Shown here in pieces: positions 1 to 7,689 of a DNA stretch of 34,648 nt. The translations under genes were made by a program, and so were the position numbers. A model generated the notes under the pieces. It saw only the letters and a program-made list of their open reading frames with translations. It was not told where the DNA came from and did not search any database. Source of the stretch: Alphaproteobacteria bacterium UBA1002 (GTDB lineage Bacteria > Pseudomonadota > Alphaproteobacteria > Rickettsiales > UBA998); NCBI GenBank assembly GCA_002291845.1, contig DBAU01000016.1, forward strand, positions 527 to 35,174. Reading direction: 5' to 3'. The stretch's first letter is position 1. The number at the start of each line of letters is the position of its first letter.

Positions 1-245
1 CCGGGCTGGATGAGAAAATCCTTGCTGTACCCGCCTCGCGCCTGCACCCGTTTTTTAACGACGTAACCAATTTCACCGACCTTCCGGAGATTTTGACCCA
101 GCAGGTGGAGCATTTCTTCCGTCACTATAAAGATTTGGAAAAAGGTAAATGGGTAAAGATCGTTGGCTGGGAAGATTACAAAACGGCGCAACGCATGATT
201 CAGGAAGCCATCGCTCGATATAATGATCAGGCGAAAGCCGCGTAA
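1..245 (+). CDS. ppa: Inorganic pyrophosphatase, soluble family I (C-terminal part)
   Basis: The gene runs in from the left edge and stops at TAA 243-245; the readable frame begins at base 3. About 80 C-terminal residues are seen, including DEKILAVP, LHPFFNDV, TDLPEI and HFFRHYKDLEKGKWVK. These match the C-terminal third of the family I enzyme, which hydrolyses cytoplasmic pyrophosphate to two phosphates and so pulls biosynthetic reactions forward. The active-site acidic cluster lies mostly upstream of the window, so catalytic integrity cannot be judged. The next gene on the same strand is the membrane-bound pyrophosphatase hppA, so two unrelated pyrophosphatases lie side by side. Family identity is confident; the gene is partial only because of the window edge. 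Confidence 0.93.
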   Translation, partial: GLDEKILAVPASRLHPFFNDVTNFTDLPEILTQQVEHFFRHYKDLEKGKWVKIVGWEDYKTAQRMIQEAIARYNDQAKAA

Positions 246-405
246 CCTTCTTCTGTGACCTTGTTGCCATTCGCAGTTGCACATTAGCTTCGTTGTTTAT
301 CCCTTTGAGGGGCAACGGCGTTGCATGTGCGTTAAGCCTCTGCCATGAATGTCCTTCATGTTTACGCGAATGCCGCGTGAGCGTTATTTAAGACGAGAGG
401 AAATC

Positions 406-2493
406 ATGGATTTAACTCAACTGCAGAATTTGATCTTTGCTGGTGCCGGAGTGGCCTTGCTCTACGGCATCATCACGGTACGTACCATTCTTAATGCGGA
501 TACGGGCAATGCCCGCATGGTGGAGATTGCCTCCGCCATTCAGGAAGGTGCGAAGGCCTACCTGAATCGTCAGTACCAAACGATTGCACTGGTTGGCGTC
601 GTGATTTTCATTCTGCTTGGGGTTAAATTGGGTTGGCACGTAGGGGGTGGGTTTGTCTTGGGGGCTCTTCTCTCCGGACTTGCCGGCTATATCGGCATGC
701 ATATTTCTGTGCGCGCCAATGTGCGTACTACGCAAGCGGCGCTCAGCGGTTTGCAGCGCGCGCTCGGCGTGGCTTTCAAAGCCGGTGCGGTGACCGGGAT
801 GCTGGTGGTCGGCCTCGCGCTGCTGGGTGTGGCGGGCTATTATTATTATCTTAAGATGCGCGGTTTTGAGCTGCGTCCAATTCTCGAGGCATTGGTTGCT
901 CTGTCGTTTGGTGCTTCCCTTATCTCAATTTTTGCGCGTCTGGGGGGCGGTATATTCACCAAGGGTGCCGATGTTGGTGCGGATCTCGTAGGCAAAGTCG
1001 AGGCAGGTATCCCGGAGGACGATCCACGCAACCCTGCCGTGATTGCCGATAACGTGGGTGATAACGTCGGCGACTGTGCAGGCATGGCAGCAGATTTGTT
1101 TGAGACGTATGTGGTTACTGTCGTTGCCACCATGCTGCTTTCAGCTATTTTCTTCTTTGGTGATACCGCAGAAGCCATGATTGCCTATCCGCTAGGCATC
1201 GGAGCTGTATGTATTTTTGCCTCTGTCATTGGTACATACTTTGTTCGTCTGGGCAAGGGGGACACCAATATTATGTGGGCCTTATACAAAGGCCTGATTG
1301 CTGCAGGGGGGCTCTCCGCTGGTGCGGTTTACTGGCTCACCGATAAGCTTCTGGGGTTGACCTCTGTTTTTTATGCGGGCCCATTGGAGTTTACCGGTAT
1401 GGATGCATTTCTATGCGCGATGACGGGGCTTGGCGTCACCGGCGCTTTGGTGTGGATCACGGAGTATTATACCTCCACCAAGTTCCGCCCTGTGCAGAGC
1501 GTAGCTAAGGCATCGGAGACGGGCCATGGTACGAACGTCATTCAAGGTCTGGCGGTATCACTGGAATCCACCGCGCTTCCCATCATTGTGATTTCGGTAG
1601 GCATACTGGTTGCTTACGGACTCTGTGGCCTGTTCGGTGTAGGGATTGCCGCTACCACCATGTTGGCATTGGCCGGCATGATTGTCGCACTTGATGCCTA
1701 TGGCCCGGTAACGGACAACGCAGGCGGCATCGCAGAAATGTCTGAACTTCCAAAAGAAGTGCGGGTTACAACCGATGCGCTCGATGCCGTGGGGAATACC
1801 ACTAAAGCGGTTACAAAAGGTTATGCCATTGGGTCAGCCGCATTGGCTTCGCTGGTATTGTTTGCCGCCTACACCGAGGATCTAAAACACTACTTCCCCG
1901 ATGTACCGGTGAGTTTTGTACTCAATGATCCTTACATTGTGGTTGGGCTATTTATCGGTGGATTGTTGCCGTACCTTTTCGGCTCCATGGGCATGATGGC
2001 GGTAGGGCGTGCAGCCGGCTCCGTTGTGCATGAGGTGCGTCGTCAGTTCCGTGAAATCCCGGGCATCATGGAAGGTAAAGCCAAGCCGGAATATGGCCGG
2101 GCGGTGGATATGCTGACGCGTGCCGCAATTAAGGAAATGATTGTTCCTTCTTTGCTGCCGGTTGCGGTTCCTGTGATGCTTTACTTCATTGTGGAAGCGG
2201 TTGCAGGCCAAGGTAAGGCCTTCGGTGCGCTTGGAGCGATGCTGTTGGGCATCATTATCACTGGCTTGTTTGTGGCGATCTCTATGACCTCAGGAGGTGG
2301 TGCTTGGGATAATGCTAAAAAGCTGATCGAAGAAGGCCATTATGGTGGTAAGGGCTCCGAGGCTCATAAGGCTGCTGTAACGGGTGACACAGTGGGGGAT
2401 CCTTATAAAGATACCGCCGGTCCAGCAATTAATCCGATGATCAAGATTGCCAATATCGTGGCCATCCTATTATTGGCTCTGCTAGCGCACTGA
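406..2493 (+). CDS. hppA: K+-independent proton-pumping membrane pyrophosphatase
   Basis: This multi-pass inner-membrane pump couples pyrophosphate hydrolysis to proton export. The start is placed at ATG 406 because AGAGG lies five bases upstream. An in-frame ATG at 349 would add 19 polar residues with no ribosome site. The product is 695 residues. The substrate-binding loop DVGADLVGKVEAG begins near residue 189, followed by the Asp-rich NPAVIADNVGDNVGD. The second conserved acidic loop is seen as YGPVTDNAGGIAEM, and the C-terminal one as GDTVGDPYKDTAGPAINP. The subfamily motif reads GNTTKA with Lys at residue 467. Known work on the family links Lys here to K+-independent enzymes and Ala to K+-dependent ones. 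It follows ppa after a 160-bp gap and ends in a strong terminator. Confidence 0.97.
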   Translation: MDLTQLQNLIFAGAGVALLYGIITVRTILNADTGNARMVEIASAIQEGAKAYLNRQYQTIALVGVVIFILLGVKLGWHVGGGFVLGALLSGLAGYIGMHISVRANVRTTQAALSGLQRALGVAFKAGAVTGMLVVGLALLGVAGYYYYLKMRGFELRPILEALVALSFGASLISIFARLGGGIFTKGADVGADLVGKVEAGIPEDDPRNPAVIADNVGDNVGDCAGMAADLFETYVVTVVATMLLSAIFFFGDTAEAMIAYPLGIGAVCIFASVIGTYFVRLGKGDTNIMWALYKGLIAAGGLSAGAVYWLTDKLLGLTSVFYAGPLEFTGMDAFLCAMTGLGVTGALVWITEYYTSTKFRPVQSVAKASETGHGTNVIQGLAVSLESTALPIIVISVGILVAYGLCGLFGVGIAATTMLALAGMIVALDAYGPVTDNAGGIAEMSELPKEVRVTTDALDAVGNTTKAVTKGYAIGSAALASLVLFAAYTEDLKHYFPDVPVSFVLNDPYIVVGLFIGGLLPYLFGSMGMMAVGRAAGSVVHEVRRQFREIPGIMEGKAKPEYGRAVDMLTRAAIKEMIVPSLLPVAVPVMLYFIVEAVAGQGKAFGALGAMLLGIIITGLFVAISMTSGGGAWDNAKKLIEEGHYGGKGSEAHKAAVTGDTVGDPYKDTAGPAINPMIKIANIVAILLLALLAH

Positions 2494-2512
2494 GTTTTTT
2501 ATGGGCAAAATG

Positions 2513-2542
2513 AAAAGGGGAAGCTTAGGCTTCCCCTTTTTT
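2513..2542. terminator. Bidirectional rho-independent terminator
   Basis: A perfect 12-bp stem (AAAAGGGGAAGC, loop TTAG, GCTTCCCCTTTT) ends in T residues. It starts 20 bases after the hppA stop and reaches the stop codon of the convergent gene at 2541-2543. Because the stem begins with A's and ends with T's, it can terminate transcripts from both sides. Confidence 0.92.
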
Positions 2543-2915
2543 ATATGGCGATGAGAGCGGCCGCCACTCGCCGCTCTTCCGCAAGCAGGATGTTAAATGT
2601 ACGGCATGCCGCGCCCGTGTCCATGGCGTCTATCACCAGACCATGGGCACGCAATGCCTTCCGTAACGACGGCGAGATAAAGCCTTGCACAGCCCCGCAG
2701 CCAATAAGCAGTAGCTCAATCTCAGCCGCACAAGCAATGGCCTCTGCGAGAGAGGCTTCATTTAAAGCTTCCATGTGCCTGGGAGCCCATGACAGCGTCC
2801 GCTCGGGGAAAACGAATACAGAGCCCTGATAATCCTGCCCGGCTATACGAAATCCACCCTCTCCGTAACCTTGAATAAGTTGACGTGTTTCCGCGATAAC
2901 GGGAGTGATGTCCAT
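2541..2915 (-). CDS. Mth938-like / NDUFAF3-family (DUF498) protein
   Basis: A small cytoplasmic protein of 124 residues. The start at 2915 (MDITPVIAETRQLI) has a GTGAGG site upstream and begins 7 bases after the secD stop. A longer frame reaching 2969 would run into secD. The core pattern fits the Mth938/DUF498 fold: QLIQGYGEGGFRIAG, a strand GSVFVFP, then ELLLIGCGAV and a C-terminal GLVIDAMDTGAACRTFNILLAEERRVAAALI. Mitochondrial NDUFAF3, a complex I assembly factor, belongs to this family, but the bacterial role is not established. The gene usually follows secF in alphaproteobacteria; here it follows secD directly. Confidence 0.85.
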   Translation of the reverse strand: MDITPVIAETRQLIQGYGEGGFRIAGQDYQGSVFVFPERTLSWAPRHMEALNEASLAEAIACAAEIELLLIGCGAVQGFISPSLRKALRAHGLVIDAMDTGAACRTFNILLAEERRVAAALIAI

Positions 2916-2922
2916 TGAGGCC

Positions 2923-4542
2923 TCACAATGGTACGCTGCGTGGGTGTGCCCAACGTATCCAAAAGGCAATCAGCATGCGCGTCACGAGAATGGCTGAGAA
3001 CATCGAGGTCAGGATGCCAACCGAGAGTGTTACAGCGAACCCTTTGATGGTACCAGTGCCAAAACTAAACAATAAGGCAGCGGCAATCAGCGTGGTCAGA
3101 TTTGAGTCAAAAATCGTCCCGAACGCAGCTTTAAAACCGCTTTGGACGGCAGATACCGGAGAGCGGCCACGTCGTGCCTCCTCACGGATGCGCTCATAGA
3201 TCAGCACGTTTGCATCTACCGCCATCCCAAACGTGAGTACGATACCTGCAATTCCCGGTAGCGTTAGCGTTGCCTGGAACCATGCCAGTGCGCCAAGCAA
3301 CAATACGATATTGACCACGAGTGCTAACGTAGCAAACAGGCCAAATAGTCCATAGGTAAGGATCATGTACGTCACGACCCCGCCTAGGCCAATGAGTGAC
3401 GCCTTGGTGCCCGCCTGGATGGAATCGAGGCCGAGGCTCGGACCAACACTCCGCTCCTCGATAATTTTCAGCGGCGCAGGTAACGCACCTGCCCGCAGCA
3501 ATAACGCAAGATTGTTAGCACTTTCTACGGTAAAGTTCCCGGTGATGATGCCACTCCCATTGAGAATAGGCGAATTAATACGCGGTGCGGTAATCACTTT
3601 ATTATCCAGCACAATCGCAAAAGGCTTTCCCACATTCGCAGCTGTAATTTCTCCAAATTTCTTTGCGCCCGCTGAGTTAAATTGAAAAGCAACTACCGGC
3701 TGGCCCTGCTCGAAGGTTGCATTTGCACCGGTTAGCATTTCCCCGCTTAGCTCTACTTTGCTATTCACCGCATAACGGTAAGGCAAACCGTTTGGCAGAC
3801 GCTCGGAAGCATCTTCCGATGGCAGAAGCTTGGTCCCCAACGGTGCACGTCCTGCGAGAATCTCCTCAGGTGATACAGCTTGGTTTACAAGATGAAAGGT
3901 CATCTTTGCCGTGGTGCCAAGAATGGTTTTCAGCTGTGCGGGATCTTCGAGGCCAGGAACCTGAAGGATTATACGTGCATCGCCTTGCCGTTGAATGATG
4001 GGTTCTTTTGTGCCTGTTTCATTCACACGACGGCTAACGATTTCTATCGACTGCTCGATGAGTTGCTGACGTTTAGCATTATAAGCCTGTTTGGTGAGGC
4101 TCACAGAGACTTGTTGGTCCTGTTGTGCTACCTCATAGTCAAAACCCAGACGATTGCGTAGTTTTTCAACCGTACCGCCGCGTGACTCGGCATTTTCAGG
4201 GAGACGGAAGGTAATTTGTTGGCCATCTACCATCATATCCCGGTATCCCAACTTTATTTCGCGGAGCGCGCTGCGCACCTCGCTACGAAGGATGTCGCGT
4301 TGATCACGGAAATATGTATCGAAATCGACCTCAAGCAGTAGATGAGAACCGCCGCGAAGATCCAGGCCCAGATTAATGGTCATATCACGCATCGATTCAG
4401 GCAAATTCTGGCGCGCTTTATCAGAAAGAAACGTGGGTAGTGTAAGAAACGCGAACAGCGTCGTGACACCAAGGACAAGGAGCGTTTTCCAAAGGGGGAA
4501 ATCAGGCATAGTTATTTGCTTCATTAGTTGAAGCGCGAACAT
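2923..4542 (-). CDS. secD: Protein translocase subunit SecD
   Basis: SecD is an inner-membrane partner of SecYEG that uses proton motive force to help pull exported proteins out. It has 539 residues, usual for a stand-alone SecD. The start is ATG 4542, with AGGAAA seven bases upstream; a TTG at 4548 would lie on top of that site. TM1 is LLVLGVTTLFAFLTLP, followed by LGLDLRGGSHLLLEVD and the large periplasmic P1 region with DARIILQVPGLEDP. The C-terminal membrane domain carries ERSVGPSLGLDSI, ILTFGMAVDANVLIYERIREE, and DSNLTTLIAAALLFSFGTGTIKGFAVTLSVGI. There is no SecF domain fused and no secF gene downstream. yajC lies 86 bases upstream on the same strand. Confidence 0.96.
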   Translation of the reverse strand: MFALQLMKQITMPDFPLWKTLLVLGVTTLFAFLTLPTFLSDKARQNLPESMRDMTINLGLDLRGGSHLLLEVDFDTYFRDQRDILRSEVRSALREIKLGYRDMMVDGQQITFRLPENAESRGGTVEKLRNRLGFDYEVAQQDQQVSVSLTKQAYNAKRQQLIEQSIEIVSRRVNETGTKEPIIQRQGDARIILQVPGLEDPAQLKTILGTTAKMTFHLVNQAVSPEEILAGRAPLGTKLLPSEDASERLPNGLPYRYAVNSKVELSGEMLTGANATFEQGQPVVAFQFNSAGAKKFGEITAANVGKPFAIVLDNKVITAPRINSPILNGSGIITGNFTVESANNLALLLRAGALPAPLKIIEERSVGPSLGLDSIQAGTKASLIGLGGVVTYMILTYGLFGLFATLALVVNIVLLLGALAWFQATLTLPGIAGIVLTFGMAVDANVLIYERIREEARRGRSPVSAVQSGFKAAFGTIFDSNLTTLIAAALLFSFGTGTIKGFAVTLSVGILTSMFSAILVTRMLIAFWIRWAHPRSVPL

Positions 4543-4628
4543 AGACAATTTCCTGCATAAACCAAAGTGGATTTGCAGAGATCCTGTAAGATGATAAGCG
4601 AAAGAAAGAACGCGCGGTAAATGCGTGG

Positions 4629-5021
4629 CTAGTTGTCGTTAGCCACCTGCTTACTCTTTTTGACTTTGCCGGTGGACGCATCGCTTGAGGTCACAGGCAG
4701 TAAACCCAAAATTGTGGTGCGCGCCACCGTCACCATTACCCCCTCAGCAATCTGCACCTGAATCATATCATCAGATTCCAATTTGCTGATGGTGCCAACA
4801 ATACCACCGCCGGTAATGATCCGATCCCCTTTTTTGAGTCCGCCAACCATATCCTGATGCTGCTTGACCCGACGCTGCTGCGGACGAATCAGCATAAAGT
4901 AGAAAATGACCAACACCAAAATGAAGGGAAGGAAGCTGGCAAAGCCACCCTGTGCCGTAGGATCAGCGACAACGTCTGCAGCAACGGCAGGTGCTACACC
5001 TTGAGAAAGAACCGTAAACAT
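4629..5021 (-). CDS. yajC: Preprotein translocase accessory subunit YajC
   Basis: YajC is a small single-pass inner-membrane protein that associates with SecDF. In its 130 residues there is a short periplasmic N-terminus, one membrane segment (about residues 28-46, FASFLPFILVLVIFYFMLI), the typical cytoplasmic start RPQQRRVKQHQ, and the conserved LKKGDRIITGGGIVGTI. A lysine-rich tail ends the protein. Its ATG overlaps the stop of rpmG by one base (TAATG), so translation is probably coupled. secD follows after a gap of 86 bases. Confidence 0.95.
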   Translation of the reverse strand: MFTVLSQGVAPAVAADVVADPTAQGGFASFLPFILVLVIFYFMLIRPQQRRVKQHQDMVGGLKKGDRIITGGGIVGTISKLESDDMIQVQIAEGVMVTVARTTILGLLPVTSSDASTGKVKKSKQVANDN

Positions 5022-5188
5022 TACTTCAACTTAACTTCCTTGAATTCCACATGCTTACGAGCTACGGGATCATACTTGCGGAATGAAAGCTTGTTGGGAT
5101 ACTTGCGCGGATTACGTTTCTTTACGTAAAAGAAACCCGTGTCTGCAGTGCTTTCCAGCTTGAGCAGGATTGTGTTTTTCTTTGCCAT
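5021..5188 (-). CDS. rpmG: Large-subunit ribosomal protein L33 (zinc-free type)
   Basis: This is a 55-residue frame starting at ATG 5188: MAKKNTILLKLESTADTGFF, then YVKKRNPRKYPNKLSFRKYD and a basic tail ending at TAA 5021-5023. It matches bacterial L33 over its full length. No cysteine is present, so it is the type without the CxxC zinc ribbon and its supply does not depend on zinc. A TAGGA site lies about ten bases before the start, and a good sigma-70 promoter is seen further up (5222-5249). The stop and the yajC start share one base, which makes a ribosomal protein gene the head of the yajC–secD transcript. Confidence 0.95.
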   Translation of the reverse strand: MAKKNTILLKLESTADTGFFYVKKRNPRKYPNKLSFRKYDPVARKHVEFKEVKLK

Positions 5189-5221
5189 GGCTGTTGTCCT
5201 AGGTAAATATTTGAGCAGCGG

Positions 5222-5249
5222 AATGTAGCGAGAAGATGCCCGAAGTCAA
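5222..5249 (-). promoter_or_regulatory. Predicted sigma-70 promoter of rpmG–yajC–secD
   Basis: Read on the minus strand, TTGACT (5249-5244) and TACATT (5227-5222) are separated by 16 bases. The predicted start point falls near 5215, giving a leader of roughly 27 bases before the rpmG ATG at 5188. Confidence 0.6.
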
Positions 5250-5282
5250 GTGTAACCCATCTGGATTGCGCAGTTTATTTCC

Positions 5283-5311
5283 TTGGAATCGCTCAGGCCT
5301 TTAGATATAGA
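5283..5311 (+). promoter_or_regulatory. Predicted sigma-70 promoter of galU
   Basis: TTGGAA (5283-5288) and TATAGA (5306-5311) are spaced by 17 bases. The expected start point, about seven bases beyond the -10 box, coincides with the A of the galU ATG at 5318. No Shine-Dalgarno sequence is visible before that ATG, so the message may be leaderless. Confidence 0.45.
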
Positions 5312-5317
5312 ACGGCT

Positions 5318-6187
5318 ATGCAAACCATTCGAAAAGTTGTTTTTCCCGTCGGTGGGCTGGGTACTCGCTTTCTTCCGGCAACCAAATCCATGCCGAAAGA
5401 AATGCTTCCTATTGTCAGTAAGCCATTGATTCACTACGCTTTTGAAGAGGCGCGGGCGGCAGGGATTGAACAATTTATTTTTGTAACGGGCCGCAACAAG
5501 GTGGCGATTACCAATCACTTTGACCACTCGTATGAGTTGCAAACCACGCTAACACAGGCCAATAAGAAAAAAGAGTTAGAATTGGCAAAAAGCTGGCTTC
5601 CAGAGCCGGGTAACGTCATTTTTACGCGCCAGCAAGCGCCGCTGGGATTAGGCCATGCTATTTGGTGTGCGCGGCATATTGTTGGAAATGAACCCTTTGC
5701 CGTGATTCTTGCGGATGACCTCGTGAAAAGTAAGACGCCGTGCATAAGGCAACTGGTGGATGCGCATGCCGACAATCCAGGTCATAATTTTGTCGCTGTG
5801 ATGGATGTGCCACGCTCGGATACCCGTAAATATGGCATACTCGATGTGGAATGGGAAAAAGGAGCGTTGGCAAAAGCACGCGGGTTAGTGGAAAAGCCTG
5901 CGCCAGAGGAGGCCCCTTCTACCCTATCCATCATTGGGCGCTACATCTTACAGCCCAGTATTTTTGATATTCTTTCCGAACAAAATAAAGGGGCTGGTGG
6001 AGAAATTCAGATCACCGATGCGATCAATCGTGGGCTTGGCCGCCACGAAGTATATGGATACCGTTTCGAAGGGCATCGCTTTGATTGTGGAGAACATGCC
6101 GGATTTGTGGAAGCCAATTTGGCGTATGCACTGGACGACCCGGAATTAGGCCCTAAAGTGCGCGAGTTCATGCATCGCTACGTCTAA
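5318..6187 (+). CDS. galU: UTP–glucose-1-phosphate uridylyltransferase
   Basis: GalU makes UDP-glucose from UTP and glucose-1-phosphate in the cytoplasm, feeding LPS core, exopolysaccharide and glycolipid synthesis. Its 289 residues are normal for the family. The nucleotide-binding start is GGLGTRFLPATKSMPKEMLP (about residues 12-31). It is followed by KPLIHYAFEEARAAGIEQFIFVTGRNK, the metal-site region FAVILADDLV, VEKPAPEEAPSTLSIIGRYIL, and GAGGEIQITDAI. The usual Ala-Gly pair of the nucleotide loop reads Gly-Gly here, a mild change. The gene is transcribed away from rpmG and converges on the photolyase gene, with only 20 bases between the two stops and no clear terminator. Confidence 0.96.
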   Translation: MQTIRKVVFPVGGLGTRFLPATKSMPKEMLPIVSKPLIHYAFEEARAAGIEQFIFVTGRNKVAITNHFDHSYELQTTLTQANKKKELELAKSWLPEPGNVIFTRQQAPLGLGHAIWCARHIVGNEPFAVILADDLVKSKTPCIRQLVDAHADNPGHNFVAVMDVPRSDTRKYGILDVEWEKGALAKARGLVEKPAPEEAPSTLSIIGRYILQPSIFDILSEQNKGAGGEIQITDAINRGLGRHEVYGYRFEGHRFDCGEHAGFVEANLAYALDDPELGPKVREFMHRYV

Positions 6188-6207
6188 ATCTAAGCGCCTG
6201 AAACCCG

Positions 6208-7635
6208 CTAAGCAATCTGCTTGAACATGTGCAGAGCGGCAGCGCGAGCTTGGGTATGCTCTACCATGGGCTTGGGGTAATCACGGGCGGCGTTATACCC
6301 CCAGGGCTGATGCACTTTACCTGCCGGAATATTGATCAGCTCCGGTACGTAGCGTCGGACATACTCTCCATTTGGATCAAAACGCTCACCCTGTGCAATG
6401 GGGTTAAATATACGAAAATAAGGTTGTGCATCTGTTCCTGTAGACGACGCCCACTGCCATCCCCCGGCATTGGACGCCAGATCATAATCCATCAGGTGCT
6501 GTGCAAAAAATTCTTCGCCCAAACGCCAATCGAGGCGAAGGTGCTTGGTCAAGAAGCTGGCGACAATCATACGCGCACGGTTGTGCATCCAACCGGTTTC
6601 ACGAAGCTGACGCATGGCGGCGTCCACCACCGGATAGCCCGTGTGACCCTGGCACCAGCGTGCAAAATCTTCATCGGACTGCCGCCAATTCAATACATCA
6701 CGGTATTTTGGATTAAATTCTGTATGTGCAGATTGTGGATAATGGTAGAGAATCATGGCATAAAAATCACGCCAGATCAGCTCGTTGATCCAAGCTTCAG
6801 CCCCCGGATGATCCCACGCACGGCGCGCGCACTCTCTCACCGATACTAATCCATGCCGTAAATACGGAGAAAGACACGAGGTTCCATCTTCTGCCATTAG
6901 ATTACGGTCATTTGCATAGGCTGAGAGACGCTGCTCAGCGAAACGCTCAAGCCTTTCGTGACCCGCATCAGCAGGCCATTCACGAAGGTCTGCCGGTGCA
7001 TAGCCAATCTGCTCTAAGAGTGCTGCTAATCCTTTGTTGAGATCGAGCACCCGCAAGCCAGCCGCCACAGCAGAGGTACGTAGATGCTCGACATTTGCAT
7101 AACGCTCTTTGTCCTCAACTTTGCGCTCTGCTAAATCCTCTGGTGTGATACGACTACGCCATACTTTTGAGTAAGGTGTAAAGACATGATAGGGTGATCC
7201 ATCTGATTTAGTGACCTCCGGCGCATGCATTAACCAGCAATCCTTCACGCCGTGGAAGCTTGCGATACCCTCCAGTGCTTTTGCAACCGTTTGATCTCTA
7301 GTGCGTGTCGGCCCTTCGATGTCTGCTGCCGCCACAACGCGTTTGGCTCCCAACGCCTGCACCAGTTTTGGCATCACCTCGCTGGCGGGTCCGTAAAGTA
7401 GAAGCAGGCCGCCTCCCCGCGTGCGCAGTGCGCTGTCCAGATCAAGCATGACCTGCGCAAGGAAGCTCAAACGCCGATCCTTAGGGTTGGTAAAACGTGC
7501 TAGAATTTCACGATCAAAGATAAAAACAGGTTGGATGACGCCTGATTCCTTTAAGGCAAAATGCAGTGCCGCATGATCGTGCAAACGCAGATCGCGACGC
7601 AACCAAACAAGACTTAAGCATTTATCGGATGACAT
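6208..7635 (-). CDS. phrB: Deoxyribodipyrimidine photolyase, class I CPD type
   Basis: This flavoenzyme repairs UV-induced pyrimidine dimers using light. The start chosen here, MSSDKCLSLVWLRRDLRLHD at 7635, gives 475 residues, close to the family length; an ATG at 7671 would add 12 residues, and neither has a clear ribosome site. The N-terminal antenna domain begins at SLVWLRRDLRLHDHAAL. The FAD domain shows GTSCLSPYLRHGLVS, WINELIWRDFYAMIL, GYPVVDAAMRQLRETGWMHN, and DYDLASNAGGWQWASSTGTD, then PYFRIFNPIAQ. The tryptophans of the electron-transfer chain appear to be present. The upstream neighbour is divergent and starts only 55 bases away. Cryptochrome-like members exist, but conservation favours true photolyase. 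Confidence 0.95.
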   Translation of the reverse strand: MSSDKCLSLVWLRRDLRLHDHAALHFALKESGVIQPVFIFDREILARFTNPKDRRLSFLAQVMLDLDSALRTRGGGLLLLYGPASEVMPKLVQALGAKRVVAAADIEGPTRTRDQTVAKALEGIASFHGVKDCWLMHAPEVTKSDGSPYHVFTPYSKVWRSRITPEDLAERKVEDKERYANVEHLRTSAVAAGLRVLDLNKGLAALLEQIGYAPADLREWPADAGHERLERFAEQRLSAYANDRNLMAEDGTSCLSPYLRHGLVSVRECARRAWDHPGAEAWINELIWRDFYAMILYHYPQSAHTEFNPKYRDVLNWRQSDEDFARWCQGHTGYPVVDAAMRQLRETGWMHNRARMIVASFLTKHLRLDWRLGEEFFAQHLMDYDLASNAGGWQWASSTGTDAQPYFRIFNPIAQGERFDPNGEYVRRYVPELINIPAGKVHQPWGYNAARDYPKPMVEHTQARAAALHMFKQIA

Positions 7636-7660
7636 GGCTTTGCTAAAGAAGAGAGGTAAC

Positions 7661-7676
7661 TTCTTATTCATAAGAA
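7661..7676. repeat. Operator-like inverted repeat between phrB and the ATPase gene
   Basis: TTCTTAT and ATAAGAA form a perfect 7-bp inverted repeat around a two-base centre. It lies in the divergent start region and covers the alternative phrB start codon at 7671. It could be a repressor site serving both genes or a small hairpin in the phrB leader. Confidence 0.35.
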
Positions 7677-7689
7677 AGCGCTTATCCTG

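Noticed and set aside
73..315. Minus-strand frame of 80 residues overlapping ppa
   Set aside because: It is mostly antisense to the conserved C-terminus of ppa and has no family resemblance.
246..405. Possible riboswitch or promoter before hppA
   Set aside because: Two small hairpins and a poor TTGCAT–17–CATGAA pair are present, but neither fits a known riboswitch or a convincing promoter.
846..1178. Minus-strand frame of 110 residues inside hppA
   Set aside because: It is antisense to the conserved substrate-binding loops of hppA and has no ribosome site or homology signal.
4543..4548. TTG start that would extend SecD by two residues
   Set aside because: The AGGAAA ribosome site would touch that codon, whereas it is well spaced for ATG 4542.
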